Origin: Anaerotignum sp. | GTDB taxonomy: Bacteria; Bacillota; Clostridia; Lachnospirales; Anaerotignaceae | DNA: 19,936 nt | Reading direction: 5' to 3' | Assembly (NCBI GenBank): GCA_020024395.1 | Contig: JAHHTV010000008.1 | Location: forward strand, 1-19,936 | The notes under the pieces: generated by a model | Seen by the model: the letters and a program-made list of their open reading frames with translations, nothing else | What the model was told of the DNA's origin: nothing | Databases searched by the model: none | Position numbers and translations under genes: made by a program | Part shown: in pieces, positions 1 to 8,601 of the stretch | Numbering within the stretch: position 1 is the first letter of the stretch | Layout of the letters: every line of letters starts with the position of its first letter

Positions 1-2
1 TG

Positions 3-785
3 ACAGTGTCCGCATTTGATGAAATCACAAAATCAACTCCTGAAAAATCTTTGGTCATTCATCTGAAAAAGAATTCAGGCAGAAACAACCAGGGTAAAAT
101 TACAGTACGTCACAAAGGCGGCGGTTCTGCAATCAAATACAGACTGGTTGACTTCAAACGTAACAAAGATGGTATTCCTGCAACTGTAAAAGCAATCGAA
201 TACGATCCAAACAGAACAGCAAATATTGCACTGATTGCATATGTTGATGGTACAAAATCTTATATTTTGGCTCCTGTTGGTTTGCATGTTGGCGACCAAG
301 TCATGAACGGACCTGAAGCAGAAGTGAAATTGGGTAACACATTGCCTATGAGCAAAATCCCTGTTGGTGCAAGTATTCATAACATCGAAATGAAACCTGG
401 TAAAGGTGGTCAGTTGGTTCGTTCTGCTGGTAACGTTGCACAGCTGATGGCAAAAGAAGGTAAATATGCTACAGTAAAATTGCCTTCTGGCGAAATGAGA
501 ATGTTGCCTATTGAATGCAGAGCAACCATTGGTCAAGTTGGTAACATCGACCACGAATTGGTTCACATTGGTAAAGCAGGTAGAAAACGTCACATGGGTA
601 TCAGACCTACTGTAAGAGGTTCTGTAATGAACCCGAACGATCACCCTCACGGTGGTGGTGAAGGTAGAGCACCTATCGGTCGTCCATCTCCTATGACACC
701 TTGGGGCAAACCTGCAATGGGCTACAAAACAAGAAACAAACACAAAGCTTCCAACAAATATATCGTTCGTCGTAGAAACGGCTAA
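3..785 (+). CDS. rplB: 50S ribosomal protein L2, 5' truncated
   Basis: L2 is a primary 23S rRNA-binding protein needed for subunit association and a working peptidyl-transferase centre. The reading frame is open from base 3 (Thr-Val-Ser-Ala-Phe-Asp) to a TAA at 783, giving about 260 residues; full-length L2 is about 276-280, so roughly the first 16-18 residues lie outside the window. The GTG at 6 is an internal Val, not a start. The family signature near the C-terminus, [15 protein letters not shown], is intact and includes the conserved histidine. The basic tail ends in RRRNG. It is the first visible gene of the S10 cluster and is followed 52 nt later by rpsS. Identity is certain; only the true start is unseen. 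Confidence 0.97.
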   Translation, partial: TVSAFDEITKSTPEKSLVIHLKKNSGRNNQGKITVRHKGGGSAIKYRLVDFKRNKDGIPATVKAIEYDPNRTANIALIAYVDGTKSYILAPVGLHVGDQVMNGPEAEVKLGNTLPMSKIPVGASIHNIEMKPGKGGQLVRSAGNVAQLMAKEGKYATVKLPSGEMRMLPIECRATIGQVGNIDHELVHIGKAGRKRHMGIRPTVRGSVMNPNDHPHGGGEGRAPIGRPSPMTPWGKPAMGYKTRNKHKASNKYIVRRRNG

Positions 786-837
786 TGGATTTAGATGTGC
801 AGCATAGCACAGAACACGCAATAAGGAGGATAAGATA

Positions 838-1122
838 ATGAGCAGATCACTCAAAAAGGGACCTTTCGCTGATGACCATCTGTTGAAAAAAATTGATGCA
901 ATGAACGCAGCAGGCGAAAAGAACGTAATCAAAACATGGTCTCGTCGTTCCACAATCTACCCCGATATGATTGGTCATACGATTGCGGTTTATGACGGTA
1001 GAAGACACGTTCCCGTATATATCACAGAAGACATGGTAGGACATAAACTGGGCGAATTTGCATTGACAAGAAGCTACAGAGGTCATGGCAAAGACGCAGA
1101 AAAGAAATCCAGAGTTCGCTAA
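838..1122 (+). CDS. rpsS: 30S ribosomal protein S19
   Basis: S19 sits in the head of the small subunit, pairs with S13 and contacts the A-site finger of 23S rRNA. The 94-residue product opens with SRSLKKGPF, the family's hallmark, and contains the conserved central run [21 protein letters not shown] and a C-terminal RSYRGHGK basic segment. Length matches the family (about 92-95). The ATG is preceded by AAGGAGG at about 9 nt, which fixes the start. It lies between rplB and rplV in the canonical S10 order and is surely cotranscribed with both. Nothing odd is seen. Confidence 0.98.
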   Translation: MSRSLKKGPFADDHLLKKIDAMNAAGEKNVIKTWSRRSTIYPDMIGHTIAVYDGRRHVPVYITEDMVGHKLGEFALTRSYRGHGKDAEKKSRVR

Positions 1123-1152
1123 TAGAGTTTGATAGGAAAGGAGGTTTCGTTC

Positions 1153-1542
1153 ATGGCAAAAGGTCATAGAAGTAAAGCCAAAAGAGAAAGAAACATAGCA
1201 ACACAAGAAAAAAGACCCCACGCTTCTGCAAAATACGTTGGTATTCCTGCAACAAAAGCAAAAATTGTTTTAGACCAGATTAAAGGCAAAGACGTTGTAA
1301 CAGCAGCAGCGATGTTGAATTATTCCCCCAGATATGCGGCTGAAATCATTGCAAAAGTTCTGAAATCCGCAATGGCAAACGCAGAAAACAACTTGGGTAT
1401 GGACGTGAGCAAATTGTATATAGAAGAGGTAAGTGCAGACCAAGGGCCTACAATGAAAAGAATTCGCCCAAGAGCACAGGGTAGAGCTTACCGCATTTTG
1501 AAAAGAAGTTGCCACATTTCCATCATTCTCAATGAGAGATAA
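1153..1542 (+). CDS. rplV: 50S ribosomal protein L22
   Basis: L22 binds all 23S domains and its beta-hairpin lines the peptide exit tunnel. The product is 129 residues from the ATG at 1153, which is 9 nt after an AAAGGAGG ribosome binding site; the frame stays open upstream to 1129 but that has no binding site. An N-terminal basic extension ([13 protein letters not shown]) precedes the conserved core from about residue 24; such extensions are common in Clostridia. The tunnel hairpin region [15 protein letters not shown] is conserved. The C-terminus ([12 protein letters not shown]) is the usual final beta strand with modest substitutions. It is flanked by rpsS (30 nt) and rpsC (11 nt). Confidence 0.97.
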   Translation: MAKGHRSKAKRERNIATQEKRPHASAKYVGIPATKAKIVLDQIKGKDVVTAAAMLNYSPRYAAEIIAKVLKSAMANAENNLGMDVSKLYIEEVSADQGPTMKRIRPRAQGRAYRILKRSCHISIILNER

Positions 1543-1553
1543 GGAGGTACAAA

Positions 1554-2213
1554 ATGGGACAGAAAGTAAATCCGCATGGATTAAGAGTCGGTATCATCAA
1601 AGACTGGGATACAAAATGGTATGCTGAAAAAGACTTTGCTGATAACCTGATTGAAGACGTAAAAATTAGAAAATTTATCAAAAAGAAACTGTACGCTGCT
1701 GGCGTTTCCAAAATCGGTATTGAAAGAACAGCTGGTAGAGTAAAGATTAGTGTATATACAGCAAAACCTGGTATCGTTATCGGTAAAAACGGTCAAGCAA
1801 TCGAAGAATTGAAAGGCCAAATTCAGAAAATGAGCTCTCACAAAGTTGCAATCAACATTGAAGAAATCAAAAGACCTGAATTGGATTCTCAGTTGGTTGC
1901 TGAAAACATTGCATTGCAGTTGGAAAACCGTGTGACATTCCGTCGTGCAATGAAACAGGCTATGGGCAGAACAATGAAATTTGGTGCAAAAGGTATCAAA
2001 ACAGCAGTAAGCGGCCGTTTGGGCGGTGCGGATATTGCTCGTACAGAAAGCTATCATGAAGGTACTATTCCTTTGCAGACACTGCGTGCAGACATTGATT
2101 ACGGCTTTGCAGAAGCTGATACAACATACGGCAAACTGGGCGTAAAAGTTTGGATTTATAAAGGTGAGGTACTTCCTGTAAAAGCAGCAAAAAAGGAAGG
2201 AGGCGCTAAGTAA
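1554..2213 (+). CDS. rpsC: 30S ribosomal protein S3
   Basis: S3 lies at the mRNA entry channel of the small subunit and contributes to mRNA unwinding. The 219-residue protein begins [13 protein letters not shown], the invariant N-terminus. A type-II KH domain is visible, with its GKNG loop at residues 77-80 (within [13 protein letters not shown]). The C-terminal domain holds the conserved [12 protein letters not shown] segment and ends in a basic KKEGGAK tail. Length is normal for Firmicutes. A good AAGGAGG lies 7 nt upstream of the ATG. The neighbouring rplP begins 2 nt after the stop, so translation of the two is probably coupled. Confidence 0.98.
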   Translation: MGQKVNPHGLRVGIIKDWDTKWYAEKDFADNLIEDVKIRKFIKKKLYAAGVSKIGIERTAGRVKISVYTAKPGIVIGKNGQAIEELKGQIQKMSSHKVAINIEEIKRPELDSQLVAENIALQLENRVTFRRAMKQAMGRTMKFGAKGIKTAVSGRLGGADIARTESYHEGTIPLQTLRADIDYGFAEADTTYGKLGVKVWIYKGEVLPVKAAKKEGGAK

Positions 2214-2215
2214 TT

Positions 2216-2653
2216 ATGTTAATGCCTAAAAGAGTGAAACATCGTAAACAACAAAGAGGTAAAATGAGAGGCCGTGCTTACAGAGGCAACAAAGTTACTT
2301 ACGGCGAATTCGGTATTATGGCTATGGAGCCTACTTGGATTACCTCCAACCAGATTGAAGCAGCTCGTGTTGCGATGACAAGACATATCAAACGTGGCGG
2401 TGATGTTTGGATTAAAATTTTCCCTGACAAACCTGTATCCGCAAAACCTATCGGTACTCGTATGGGTTCCGGTAAAGGTGCTCCCGAATATTGGGTAGCA
2501 GTTGTAAAACCAGGCAGAGTTATGTTTGAAATCGGTGGCGTTGCAGAAGAAACAGCAAGAGAAGCATTGAGATTGGCAATTCACAAACTGCCTATCAAAT
2601 GTAAAATCGTTTCCAAAGCAGAAGCAGCAGAAATGGCAGGTGATCATCAGTGA
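2216..2653 (+). CDS. rplP: 50S ribosomal protein L16
   Basis: L16 organises the A-site tRNA region of the large subunit and is added late in assembly. The 145-residue protein starts [15 protein letters not shown], the standard L16 opening, and keeps the central GRMGSGKG-like element ([14 protein letters not shown]). Its ribosome binding site (GGAGG) lies inside the 3' end of rpsC, about 12 nt before the first ATG; the second ATG at 2222 is also possible but the family normally includes the first. The stop overlaps the GTG start of rpmC by four bases (GTGA), a classical coupling arrangement. Confidence 0.97.
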   Translation: MLMPKRVKHRKQQRGKMRGRAYRGNKVTYGEFGIMAMEPTWITSNQIEAARVAMTRHIKRGGDVWIKIFPDKPVSAKPIGTRMGSGKGAPEYWVAVVKPGRVMFEIGGVAEETAREALRLAIHKLPIKCKIVSKAEAAEMAGDHQ

Positions 2654-2859
2654 AAACAAAAGGTTATGTAAACGAATTGATGGGTAAAACTGCAGATGAA
2701 TTACAGAAGGACCTTGTTTCCGCTAAAAAAGAATTGTTCAACCTGAGATTCCAAAATGCAACAAATCAGTTGGATAATACAGCAAGAATTAAGGAAGTTC
2801 GCAAAAACATTGCAAGAATCCAGACAATTATGACAAAAAAAGCAAGAGAAGCAAAATAA
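2650..2859 (+). CDS. rpmC: 50S ribosomal protein L29
   Basis: L29 is a small two-helix protein at the peptide tunnel exit, next to the docking site for trigger factor and SRP. The product has 69 residues and is almost wholly helical, with the conserved [15 protein letters not shown] segment joining the two helices and a basic C-terminus. It begins with GTG overlapping the rplP stop codon; an AGGTGA ribosome binding site sits 8 nt upstream within rplP. There is no better ATG nearby at the right length, so the GTG is the start. Confidence 0.95.
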   Translation: MKTKGYVNELMGKTADELQKDLVSAKKELFNLRFQNATNQLDNTARIKEVRKNIARIQTIMTKKAREAK

Positions 2860-2891
2860 TAGATACGGTTTAGCGAAAGGAGGCACACGAC

Positions 2892-3149
2892 GTGGAAGAA
2901 AGAAATCTTCGTAAGACCAGAGTGGGCAAAGTAGTCAGCGACAAAATGGATAAAACAATCGTTGTTGCTGTAGAAGATAAAGTAAAACATCCCTTGTATG
3001 GTAAAATCGTAAACAGAACTTACAAGCTGAAAGCACATGACGAAAACAATGAATGTGGCATCGGCGACCGTGTAAAAGTTATGGAAACAAGACCTCTGTC
3101 CAAAGACAAGAGATGGAGACTTGTAAGCATTATCGAAAAAGCAAAATAA
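2892..3149 (+). CDS. rpsQ: 30S ribosomal protein S17
   Basis: S17 is an OB-fold primary binder of 16S rRNA (5' domain and helix 11 region). The 85-residue product has the typical opening [18 protein letters not shown] and the central HPLYGKIV element shared by bacterial S17. The start is GTG at 2892, placed by an AAAGGAGG ribosome binding site 8 nt upstream. Order rpmC-rpsQ-rplN is canonical. Nothing unusual apart from the non-ATG start. Confidence 0.96.
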   Translation: MEERNLRKTRVGKVVSDKMDKTIVVAVEDKVKHPLYGKIVNRTYKLKAHDENNECGIGDRVKVMETRPLSKDKRWRLVSIIEKAK

Positions 3150-3172
3150 TCCTGCAGAGAGGAGGAAATTAC

Positions 3173-3541
3173 ATGGTTCAGCAAGAAACCAGATTGAAAG
3201 TAGCAGACAATTCAGGAGCAAAAGAACTCCTTTGTATCAGAGTGCTGGGTGGTTCCACCAGAAGATATGCAGGAGTTGGCGATATTATCGTAGCTGCGGT
3301 TAAAGACGCAACACCCGGCGGTGTTGTTAAAAAAGGTGACGTTGTAAAAGCAGTTGTAGTTAGAACTGTACACCCTGTAGGCAGAGCAGACGGCAGCTAT
3401 ATCAGATTTGACGAAAATGCAGCAGTTATTATCAAAGAAGATAAAAACCCTAGAGGTACTCGTATCTTTGGGCCTGTTGCAAGAGAGCTGAGAGAGAAAC
3501 AGTTCATGAAAATTCTTTCTCTGGCACCAGAAGTATTATAA
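3173..3541 (+). CDS. rplN: 50S ribosomal protein L14
   Basis: L14 lies at the subunit interface, contacts 16S helix 14 (bridge B8) and is the landing site for the silencing factor RsfS. The product has 122 residues from the ATG at 3173, preceded by GAGGAGG at 6 nt; the frame is open further upstream through rpsQ but has no start signal there. The family signature [16 protein letters not shown] is at the N-terminus and the conserved [11 protein letters not shown] lies near the C-terminus. Exact family length. Confidence 0.97.
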   Translation: MVQQETRLKVADNSGAKELLCIRVLGGSTRRYAGVGDIIVAAVKDATPGGVVKKGDVVKAVVVRTVHPVGRADGSYIRFDENAAVIIKEDKNPRGTRIFGPVARELREKQFMKILSLAPEVL

Positions 3542-3554
3542 GGAGGTGTGCTAG

Positions 3555-3866
3555 GTGGCGAATATGAGATTAAAAACAGGTGACAAAGTTGTTGTCATTG
3601 CTGGTAAAGATAAAGGCAAAGAAGGCAAAATCCTTCATGTAGACAGAAAAAATAACCGTGTGATTGTGGAAGGCGTGAACATGGTTTCCAAACACACAAA
3701 ACCTTCTATGCAGCACCAACAAGGTGGTATTGTGAAAAAAGAAGGTTCTATCCACGCTTCCAACGTAATGTATCTGCACAACGGCAAAGCAACACGCTTG
3801 GGTGCTATGATAAAAGACGGTAAAAAAGTGAGAATAGCGAAAAAAACAGGTGAAGTAATCGACTAA
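3555..3866 (+). CDS. rplX: 50S ribosomal protein L24
   Basis: L24 is an assembly-initiator protein with a KOW motif, placed near the tunnel exit. The 103-residue sequence carries the KOW stretch [18 protein letters not shown] at about residues 10-27 and the [12 protein letters not shown] element that follows it in all bacterial L24. The start is taken as GTG at 3555, 8 nt after AAGGAGG; an internal ATG at codon 4 (3564) is a weaker option because it would put the binding site 17 nt away. It precedes rplE as expected. Confidence 0.96.
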   Translation: MANMRLKTGDKVVVIAGKDKGKEGKILHVDRKNNRVIVEGVNMVSKHTKPSMQHQQGGIVKKEGSIHASNVMYLHNGKATRLGAMIKDGKKVRIAKKTGEVID

Positions 3867-3888
3867 TCCCTGTGAAAGGAGGTAAACA

Positions 3889-4428
3889 ATGAGCAGATTA
3901 AGAGATTTCTACAATACAGAAGTTATTGATGAAATGACCAAAAAGTTTTCATATAAAAACAAGCTGGCTGTACCCAAAATTGAAAAAATCATCATCAATA
4001 TGGGTGTTGGTGAAGCAAGAGAAAATGCAAAAGTGCTGGATGGTGCAGTAAGAGACATGGCAATTATTGCTGGTCAGAAACCTCTGGTAACAAAAGCAAA
4101 AAAATCCGTTGCAAACTTCAAACTGCGTGAAGGTATGAACATCGGCTGTAAAGTAACATTGAGAGGCGACAGAATGTATGAATTCGCTGACAGACTGATT
4201 AACATTGCACTGCCTCGTGTACGTGACTTCCGTGGTGTAAAAGCAAACAGCTTTGATGGCAGAGGTAACTACACAATGGGTATTAAAGAACAACTGATTT
4301 TCCCTGAAATCGAATATGATAAAGTGGATAAAATCAGAGGTATGGATATTGTTTTTGTTACAACAGCAAAAACAGACGAAGAAGCAAGAGAATTACTGAG
4401 ATTGTTCGGTATGCCATTCGCAAAATAA
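3889..4428 (+). CDS. rplE: 50S ribosomal protein L5
   Basis: L5 binds 5S rRNA with L18 in the central protuberance and touches the P-site tRNA. The 179-residue length is exact for the family. Recognisable segments are [13 protein letters not shown] near residue 24-36, the [23 protein letters not shown] stretch in the middle (shown here only as a landmark) and the C-terminal [19 protein letters not shown]. The ATG is preceded by GAAAGGAGG at 7 nt. It sits between rplX and rpsZ in the spc order. Confidence 0.97.
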   Translation: MSRLRDFYNTEVIDEMTKKFSYKNKLAVPKIEKIIINMGVGEARENAKVLDGAVRDMAIIAGQKPLVTKAKKSVANFKLREGMNIGCKVTLRGDRMYEFADRLINIALPRVRDFRGVKANSFDGRGNYTMGIKEQLIFPEIEYDKVDKIRGMDIVFVTTAKTDEEARELLRLFGMPFAK

Positions 4429-4444
4429 TAAGGGAGGGACAAAA

Positions 4445-4630
4445 ATGGCTAAAACATCTATGGTTGTAAAGCAGCAGAGAAAACCAAAATTCTCTACAAG
4501 AGCTTACACACGTTGCAGAGTGTGCGGTAGACCACACGCTGTGCTGAGAAAATATGGAATTTGCCGTATTTGCTTCCGTGAATTGGCGTACAAAGGTCAA
4601 ATTCCCGGCGTAAAGAAAGCAAGCTGGTAA
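4445..4630 (+). CDS. rpsZ: 30S ribosomal protein S14, zinc-binding (type Z)
   Basis: S14 joins the 3' domain of 16S rRNA late in assembly. This is the short, zinc-containing form: 61 residues with a four-cysteine ribbon at C24, C27, C40 and C43. The C-terminal [11 protein letters not shown] is the invariant ending. The zinc-free paralog (about 89 residues) is not in the window; in other Firmicutes the two are exchanged under zinc limitation through Zur, so this copy would be the zinc-replete version. Start ATG follows an AAGGGAGG site. Housekeeping location between rplE and rpsH is canonical. Confidence 0.97.
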   Translation: MAKTSMVVKQQRKPKFSTRAYTRCRVCGRPHAVLRKYGICRICFRELAYKGQIPGVKKASW

Positions 4631-4650
4631 GAAGAAAGGAGGAATTCACA

Positions 4651-5052
4651 ATGTCCATGAGTGATCCTATCGCAGATATGCTCACAAGAATTAGAAACGG
4701 TAATATTGCCAAACACGATACAGTAGATGTTCCTTCTTCCAAGATGAAGAAAGCAATTGCGGACATTTTAACAAAAGAAGGTTATATTAAAGGCTACGAA
4801 GTGATTGAAGATGGTGTGAAATCCACACTGCGTGTTACACTGAAATATGGTGCTGACAAAAATGAAAAAGTTATCACTGGTCTGAAAAGAATTTCCAAAC
4901 CTGGTTTGAGAGTATTTGCTGGTACAGAAGAATTGCCTAAAGTTTTGGGTGGTTTGGGTATTGCAATCATCTCTACAAGCAAAGGCTTGATGACAGATAA
5001 AGAAGCAAGAAAAGCAGGCGTTGGCGGCGAAGTTGTTGCCTTCATCTGGTAA
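4651..5052 (+). CDS. rpsH: 30S ribosomal protein S8
   Basis: S8 is a primary binder of 16S helix 21; in E. coli it represses the spc operon by binding the rplE region of the mRNA. The 133-residue product begins with [15 protein letters not shown] (from the second Met) and ends with the conserved [12 protein letters not shown]. Two ATGs are available (4651 and 4657); the first is 7 nt from AAAGGAGG and is preferred. No obvious S8-like RNA mimic was identified in rplE by eye, so nothing can be said about local autoregulation. Confidence 0.97.
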   Translation: MSMSDPIADMLTRIRNGNIAKHDTVDVPSSKMKKAIADILTKEGYIKGYEVIEDGVKSTLRVTLKYGADKNEKVITGLKRISKPGLRVFAGTEELPKVLGGLGIAIISTSKGLMTDKEARKAGVGGEVVAFIW

Positions 5053-5087
5053 GAATAGACGAATAGATTTTTTAGGAGGTGCAGACC

Positions 5088-5630
5088 ATGTCAAGAATCG
5101 GTAAACTGCCCGTAGCGGTACCCGCAGGCGTTGACGTGAAAATCGGCGAAGGCAATCTGCTGACAGTGAAAGGCCCAAAAGGTACACTGGAAAGAAAATT
5201 ATCCGCTGACATGAATATCGCAATGGAAGATGGTCAGATTGTGGTTACAAGACCCAATGACTTGAAAAGAAATAAAGCATTACACGGTTTGACAAGAACT
5301 CTGATTTTCAACATGATTGTTGGTGTAACACAGGGTTATGAAAAAGTTTTGGAAATCAACGGTGTTGGTTACAGAGCAGCAAAATCCGGTAAAAAATTGA
5401 CATTGACATTGGGTTATTCTCACCCTGTGGAAATGGAAGACCCCGAAGGTATTGAGTCCATCGTGGAAGGTACAAACAAAATCATTGTTAAGGGTATTGA
5501 TAAAGAAAAAGTTGGACAATTTGCAGCTGAAATCAGAACAAAACGTCCCCCCGAACCCTATAAAGGCAAAGGTATTAAATACTCTGACGAATATATTAGA
5601 CGTAAAGTTGGTAAGACCGGTAAGAAATAA
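5088..5630 (+). CDS. rplF: 50S ribosomal protein L6
   Basis: L6 is a two-domain protein near the sarcin-ricin loop and the factor-binding centre. The 180-residue product opens [15 protein letters not shown] and carries the C-terminal landmark [13 protein letters not shown], the family signature. The ATG at 5088 lies 8 nt after TAGGAGG; the frame extends upstream to 5079 but without a better start. It is followed by an unusually long 69-base gap before rplR, which contains a promoter-like sequence. Confidence 0.97.
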   Translation: MSRIGKLPVAVPAGVDVKIGEGNLLTVKGPKGTLERKLSADMNIAMEDGQIVVTRPNDLKRNKALHGLTRTLIFNMIVGVTQGYEKVLEINGVGYRAAKSGKKLTLTLGYSHPVEMEDPEGIESIVEGTNKIIVKGIDKEKVGQFAAEIRTKRPPEPYKGKGIKYSDEYIRRKVGKTGKK

Positions 5631-5659
5631 TTGACCCAAAAAGGTTGATTGTTTATATC
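5631..5659 (+). promoter_or_regulatory. Possible internal sigma-A promoter before rplR
   Basis: Immediately after the rplF stop, TTGACC (5631-5636) and TATATC (5654-5659) are separated by exactly 17 bases. These match 5 of 6 and 4 of 6 positions of the vegetative consensus. The 69-base gap is one of the few in the spc cluster that is not filled by coding sequence. The rplR ribosome binding site downstream is weak (AAGGAAACGGAG, no clean AGGAGG), which makes this junction different from its neighbours. This is pattern matching only; no start-site evidence exists. Confidence 0.4.
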
Positions 5660-5699
5660 GGAAAGTGACTGATTTTTAAGGAAACGGAGTGAAAATACT

Positions 5700-6068
5700 A
5701 TGATAAATAAGCCATCTCGTGCAGCGGCTCGTCAAAAAAGACATTATAGAATCCGTAATCATGTAAGTGGTACAGCAGCAAGACCTAGATTGGCTGTATT
5801 CAGATCCAATAAGCATATGTATGCACAGATTATAGATGACGTTGCACATCACACATTGGTTGCAGCTTCCACTATGGAAACTGAAATTGCAAGCAAATTG
5901 GAACATACAGATACCGTTGCAGCAGCAGCAGCAGTTGGTGAAGCAGTTGCAAAAAAAGCTGTAGAAAAAGGTATTACAGAAGTTGTATTTGACCGTGGCG
6001 GTTTTGTATATCACGGCAAAATCAAAGCACTGGCTGACGCAGCAAGAGAAGCTGGTCTGAAATTCTAA
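5700..6068 (+). CDS. rplR: 50S ribosomal protein L18
   Basis: L18 delivers 5S rRNA to the large subunit together with L5. The 122-residue product has the normal length, a basic N-terminus ([17 protein letters not shown]), the conserved [20 protein letters not shown] strand-loop region and the [20 protein letters not shown] ending with EAGLKF. Start ATG at 5700; its binding site is poor (AAGGAAACGGAGTG) compared with neighbours, hinting at coupling to a separate signal or lower initiation. rpsE follows after 18 nt. Confidence 0.97.
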   Translation: MINKPSRAAARQKRHYRIRNHVSGTAARPRLAVFRSNKHMYAQIIDDVAHHTLVAASTMETEIASKLEHTDTVAAAAAVGEAVAKKAVEKGITEVVFDRGGFVYHGKIKALADAAREAGLKF

Positions 6069-6086
6069 GGCAAGGAGGAAAGTAAG

Positions 6087-6590
6087 TTGAAAAGAATCGA
6101 TCCAAGCACTTTAGACTTAAAAGATAAAGTAGTTACCATCAACCGTGTTACTAAGGTTGTAAAAGGCGGTCGTACCATGAGATTTTCTGCATTGGTTGTT
6201 GTTGGCGACGGCAATGGTCATGTAGGTTGTGGTATGGGGAAAGCAGCAGAAATTCCTGATGCAATCCGCAAAGGTAAAGAAGATGCAATGAAAAACATCA
6301 TCAAAGTAGAAAGAAATGATGTGGATAGCATTTATCATGATGTTACAGGTAAATATGGCAGTGCAAGCGTACTGTTGATGCCTGCGACAGAAGGTACTGG
6401 TGTCATTGCAGGTGGCCCTGCACGTGCGGTATTGGAATTGGCTGGTATCCGTAACATCAGAGCAAAATCTCAAGGTTCCAACAACAAACGTAATGTAGTA
6501 AGTGCTACCATTGAAGGTTTGGCAAGAGCGACAACACCTGAAGCTGTTGCAAAACTGCGTGGCATTACTGTGGAAGAACTCTTGGGTTAA
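6087..6590 (+). CDS. rpsE: 30S ribosomal protein S5
   Basis: S5 lies at the mRNA entrance and helps decoding accuracy; classical spectinomycin-resistance and ram mutations map here. The 167-residue product has the N-terminal double-stranded-RNA-binding-like domain ([20 protein letters not shown], residues about 21-40) and the C-terminal domain with [15 protein letters not shown]. The start is TTG at 6087, set by CAAGGAGG at 8 nt; no ATG lies in frame near it at suitable length. The rpmD GTG start follows the stop by 13 nt. Confidence 0.96.
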   Translation: MKRIDPSTLDLKDKVVTINRVTKVVKGGRTMRFSALVVVGDGNGHVGCGMGKAAEIPDAIRKGKEDAMKNIIKVERNDVDSIYHDVTGKYGSASVLLMPATEGTGVIAGGPARAVLELAGIRNIRAKSQGSNNKRNVVSATIEGLARATTPEAVAKLRGITVEELLG

Positions 6591-6603
6591 GGAGGAATTG
6601 ACA

Positions 6604-6783
6604 GTGGCTGAAATTAAAATCACATTGGTGAAATCTACAATCGGAGCAATTCCGAAACATAAAAAAACTGTTCAGGCTTTGGGACTGAGAAAGATGAACA
6701 GCAGTGTAATTCAACAAGACAATGCGGCTATTAGAGGTATGCTTCATCAAGTTAGCCACCTTGTAAAAGTTGAAGAAATTTAA
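6604..6783 (+). CDS. rpmD: 50S ribosomal protein L30
   Basis: L30 is a small single-domain protein on the large subunit surface. The 59-residue product matches family length and has the conserved pattern [23 protein letters not shown] followed by the INS/NDxxxIRGM-like region (here [21 protein letters not shown]). It begins at GTG 6604, 7 nt downstream of AAGGAGG. An upstream extension of the same frame through rpsE is just overlap, not part of the gene. Confidence 0.95.
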   Translation: MAEIKITLVKSTIGAIPKHKKTVQALGLRKMNSSVIQQDNAAIRGMLHQVSHLVKVEEI

Positions 6784-6800
6784 TCTTAGGAGGTGCCAAA

Positions 6801-7241
6801 ATGAACTTATGCGAATTGAGACCTGCTGAAGGCTCCAAAGATAAAAAATGGAGAAGAGGCAGAGGTCATGCAACCGGTAACGGTAAAACAGCAGGCAGAG
6901 GTCACAAAGGTCAGGGTCAGCGTTCCGGTGCCGGCGGCAAATGCGGCTTCGAGGGCGGTCAGATGCCTTTGTACAGAAGACTCCCAAAAAGAGGCTTCAC
7001 TTGCAGAAACAGCAAAGACATTGTTGCAATCAATGTAGATATGCTGAATGTATTTGAAAACGATACAGTAGTAGATATCGATGCTTTGAAATCCGTTGGT
7101 TTGATTAGTAATCCTAGAGATGGCGTGAAAATCCTTGGCGAAGGCAATCTGGAAAGAAAGCTGAACGTAAAAGTGAATTTTTACAGCAAGAGTGCTCAGG
7201 AAAAAATTGAAGCTGCCGGCGGAAAAGCAGAGGTGATTTAA
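6801..7241 (+). CDS. rplO: 50S ribosomal protein L15
   Basis: L15 is an early-middle assembly protein whose long extended N-terminal tail threads through 23S rRNA. The tail is evident in residues 1-60, rich in Gly, Arg and Lys (GRGHATGNGKTAGRGHKGQ, KCGFEGGQMPLYRRLPKRGF). The globular C-terminal domain follows. The length of 146 residues is normal. ATG is 7 nt from TAGGAGG. The stop TAA abuts directly the TTG start of secY, a common coupling. Confidence 0.97.
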   Translation: MNLCELRPAEGSKDKKWRRGRGHATGNGKTAGRGHKGQGQRSGAGGKCGFEGGQMPLYRRLPKRGFTCRNSKDIVAINVDMLNVFENDTVVDIDALKSVGLISNPRDGVKILGEGNLERKLNVKVNFYSKSAQEKIEAAGGKAEVI

Positions 7242-8507
7242 TTGTTTAAAATTTTCGTTAATTCTTGGAAAACGAAAGAAATCAGAAACAAAATCCTGTA
7301 TACGCTGATGATATTTGCAATACTGAGAATTGGTACACAGATTGCTTTGCCTGGCATTGATGCAGCAAGTGTGGTTGCAGCAAGAGAAGCGATGGGCGTT
7401 GGCACATTGTATAGCATGATTTCCGGTGGTGCAAATTCCAGTTGGTCTATTTTTGCGATGGGTATTGGGCCTTATATCAATGCTTCCATCATTATGCAAT
7501 TATTGACAATTGCGATACCGAAATTTGAGCAGCTTTCCAAAGAAGGACCGGAAGGCAGAAAAAAATTACAGTCTTATAGCAGATATTTAACAGTAGTACT
7601 TGCATTGATACAAGGTATTGGGTTAACATATGTATATCAGAATATGTATGTGGAAAGCAGTATGGTGTATTATGCAACATCTGTACTGACGTTGGTATGC
7701 GGTTCCACATTTGTTATGTGGTTGGCAGAACAGATTACTGCAAAAGGTATCGGTAATGGTTCTTCTATGGTTATTTTTATTAACATTGTTTCCGGTTTGC
7801 CTACGGCGGCGGCAAGTCTGTATTATATGATTTCCGGTTCCGGTGCAGTGGGGGCAGCAAAAGTTGCTGCGATTGTGGTTGTTCTTCTGATTGTGCTGGC
7901 ATTTATCGTTTGTGTCAACAAAGGGGAAAGACGTTTGCCTGTGCAATATTCTTCCAAAATGGTTGGCAGAAAACAGTCTGGCAGCAGAAGTACAACAATG
8001 CCGATTAAAGTGAATACTTCCGGCGTTATTTCCATCATCTTTGCAATTTCATTGTTGCAATTCCCACAACAGATTGGGAACTTTATTCCAAATAAAGGCG
8101 CAACATTTACAAAGGTGATTGAAGTACTGAATATGACACACCCGATTGGTGCGTGTTTATATGTACTGTTGATTATTTTCTTTACCTATTTCTACACATC
8201 TATCGTAATTAACCCAAATGAAATTGCGATGAATATGAAGAAAAACGGTGGTTTTATTCCAGGAATTAGACCCGGTCAGCCTACAAGTGCTTACATTGCA
8301 CGTGTAGTGAGCAGAATTACACTGGTGGGTGCAATCTGCTATGCAATATTGGCTATGGTACCTGTGATTTTACAATGGGCATTCCAAATCAATGTTGGTT
8401 TTGGTGGTACAACACTTATCATCGTGGTTGGTGTAACACTGGATATTGTAAAAGCACTGGAAAGCCAGTTATTGATGAGACATTATAAGGGTTTTTTGAG
8501 TGAATAA
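7242..8507 (+). CDS. secY: Protein translocase channel subunit SecY
   Basis: SecY forms the membrane channel for secretion and membrane-protein insertion together with SecE and SecG. The 421-residue product has about ten hydrophobic segments, an amphipathic N-terminus (FVNSWKTKEIRNKILYTL), and the cytosolic loop NPNEIAMNMKKNGGFIPGIRPG in which the GIRPG element (about 341-345) provides the arginine contacted by SecA and the ribosome. The last membrane segment, with FGGTTLIIVVGV, is family-typical. Translation starts at TTG, directly after the rplO stop, with AGAGGTG about 7 nt upstream. It closes the spc cluster; a stable hairpin follows before adk. Confidence 0.97.
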   Translation: MFKIFVNSWKTKEIRNKILYTLMIFAILRIGTQIALPGIDAASVVAAREAMGVGTLYSMISGGANSSWSIFAMGIGPYINASIIMQLLTIAIPKFEQLSKEGPEGRKKLQSYSRYLTVVLALIQGIGLTYVYQNMYVESSMVYYATSVLTLVCGSTFVMWLAEQITAKGIGNGSSMVIFINIVSGLPTAAASLYYMISGSGAVGAAKVAAIVVVLLIVLAFIVCVNKGERRLPVQYSSKMVGRKQSGSRSTTMPIKVNTSGVISIIFAISLLQFPQQIGNFIPNKGATFTKVIEVLNMTHPIGACLYVLLIIFFTYFYTSIVINPNEIAMNMKKNGGFIPGIRPGQPTSAYIARVVSRITLVGAICYAILAMVPVILQWAFQINVGFGGTTLIIVVGVTLDIVKALESQLLMRHYKGFLSE

Positions 8508-8509
8508 CA

Positions 8510-8549
8510 GCAGCCGAGGGAATGCAAAATGCATTCCCACCACGGTTGT
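8510..8549 (+). other. Intercistronic hairpin between secY and adk
   Basis: GGGAATGC (8518-8525) and GCATTCCC (8531-8538) form a perfect 8-bp stem with an AAAAT loop. The stem is extended below an internal loop by pairing of about seven bases, 8510-8516 with 8543-8549, including two G-U pairs. No T-run follows, so it is not a standard intrinsic terminator. It could be a processing site, a 3' end stabiliser for the spc transcript or a partial attenuator. Confidence 0.6.
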
Positions 8550-8601
8550 GATAATATGAACAAAAAAGCAGGCCTAATGACAGAAAAGAGGTTACATCGT
8601 T

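Noticed and set aside
796..811. TGTGC/GCACA hairpin in the rplB-rpsS gap
   Set aside because: Only five base pairs with a six-base loop and nothing around it; too weak to call.
75..953. Long antisense open frame of 292 codons opposite rplB and rpsS
   Set aside because: Composition is rich in Cys, Phe, Thr and His without domain pattern, as expected for the mirror of strongly biased ribosomal codons.
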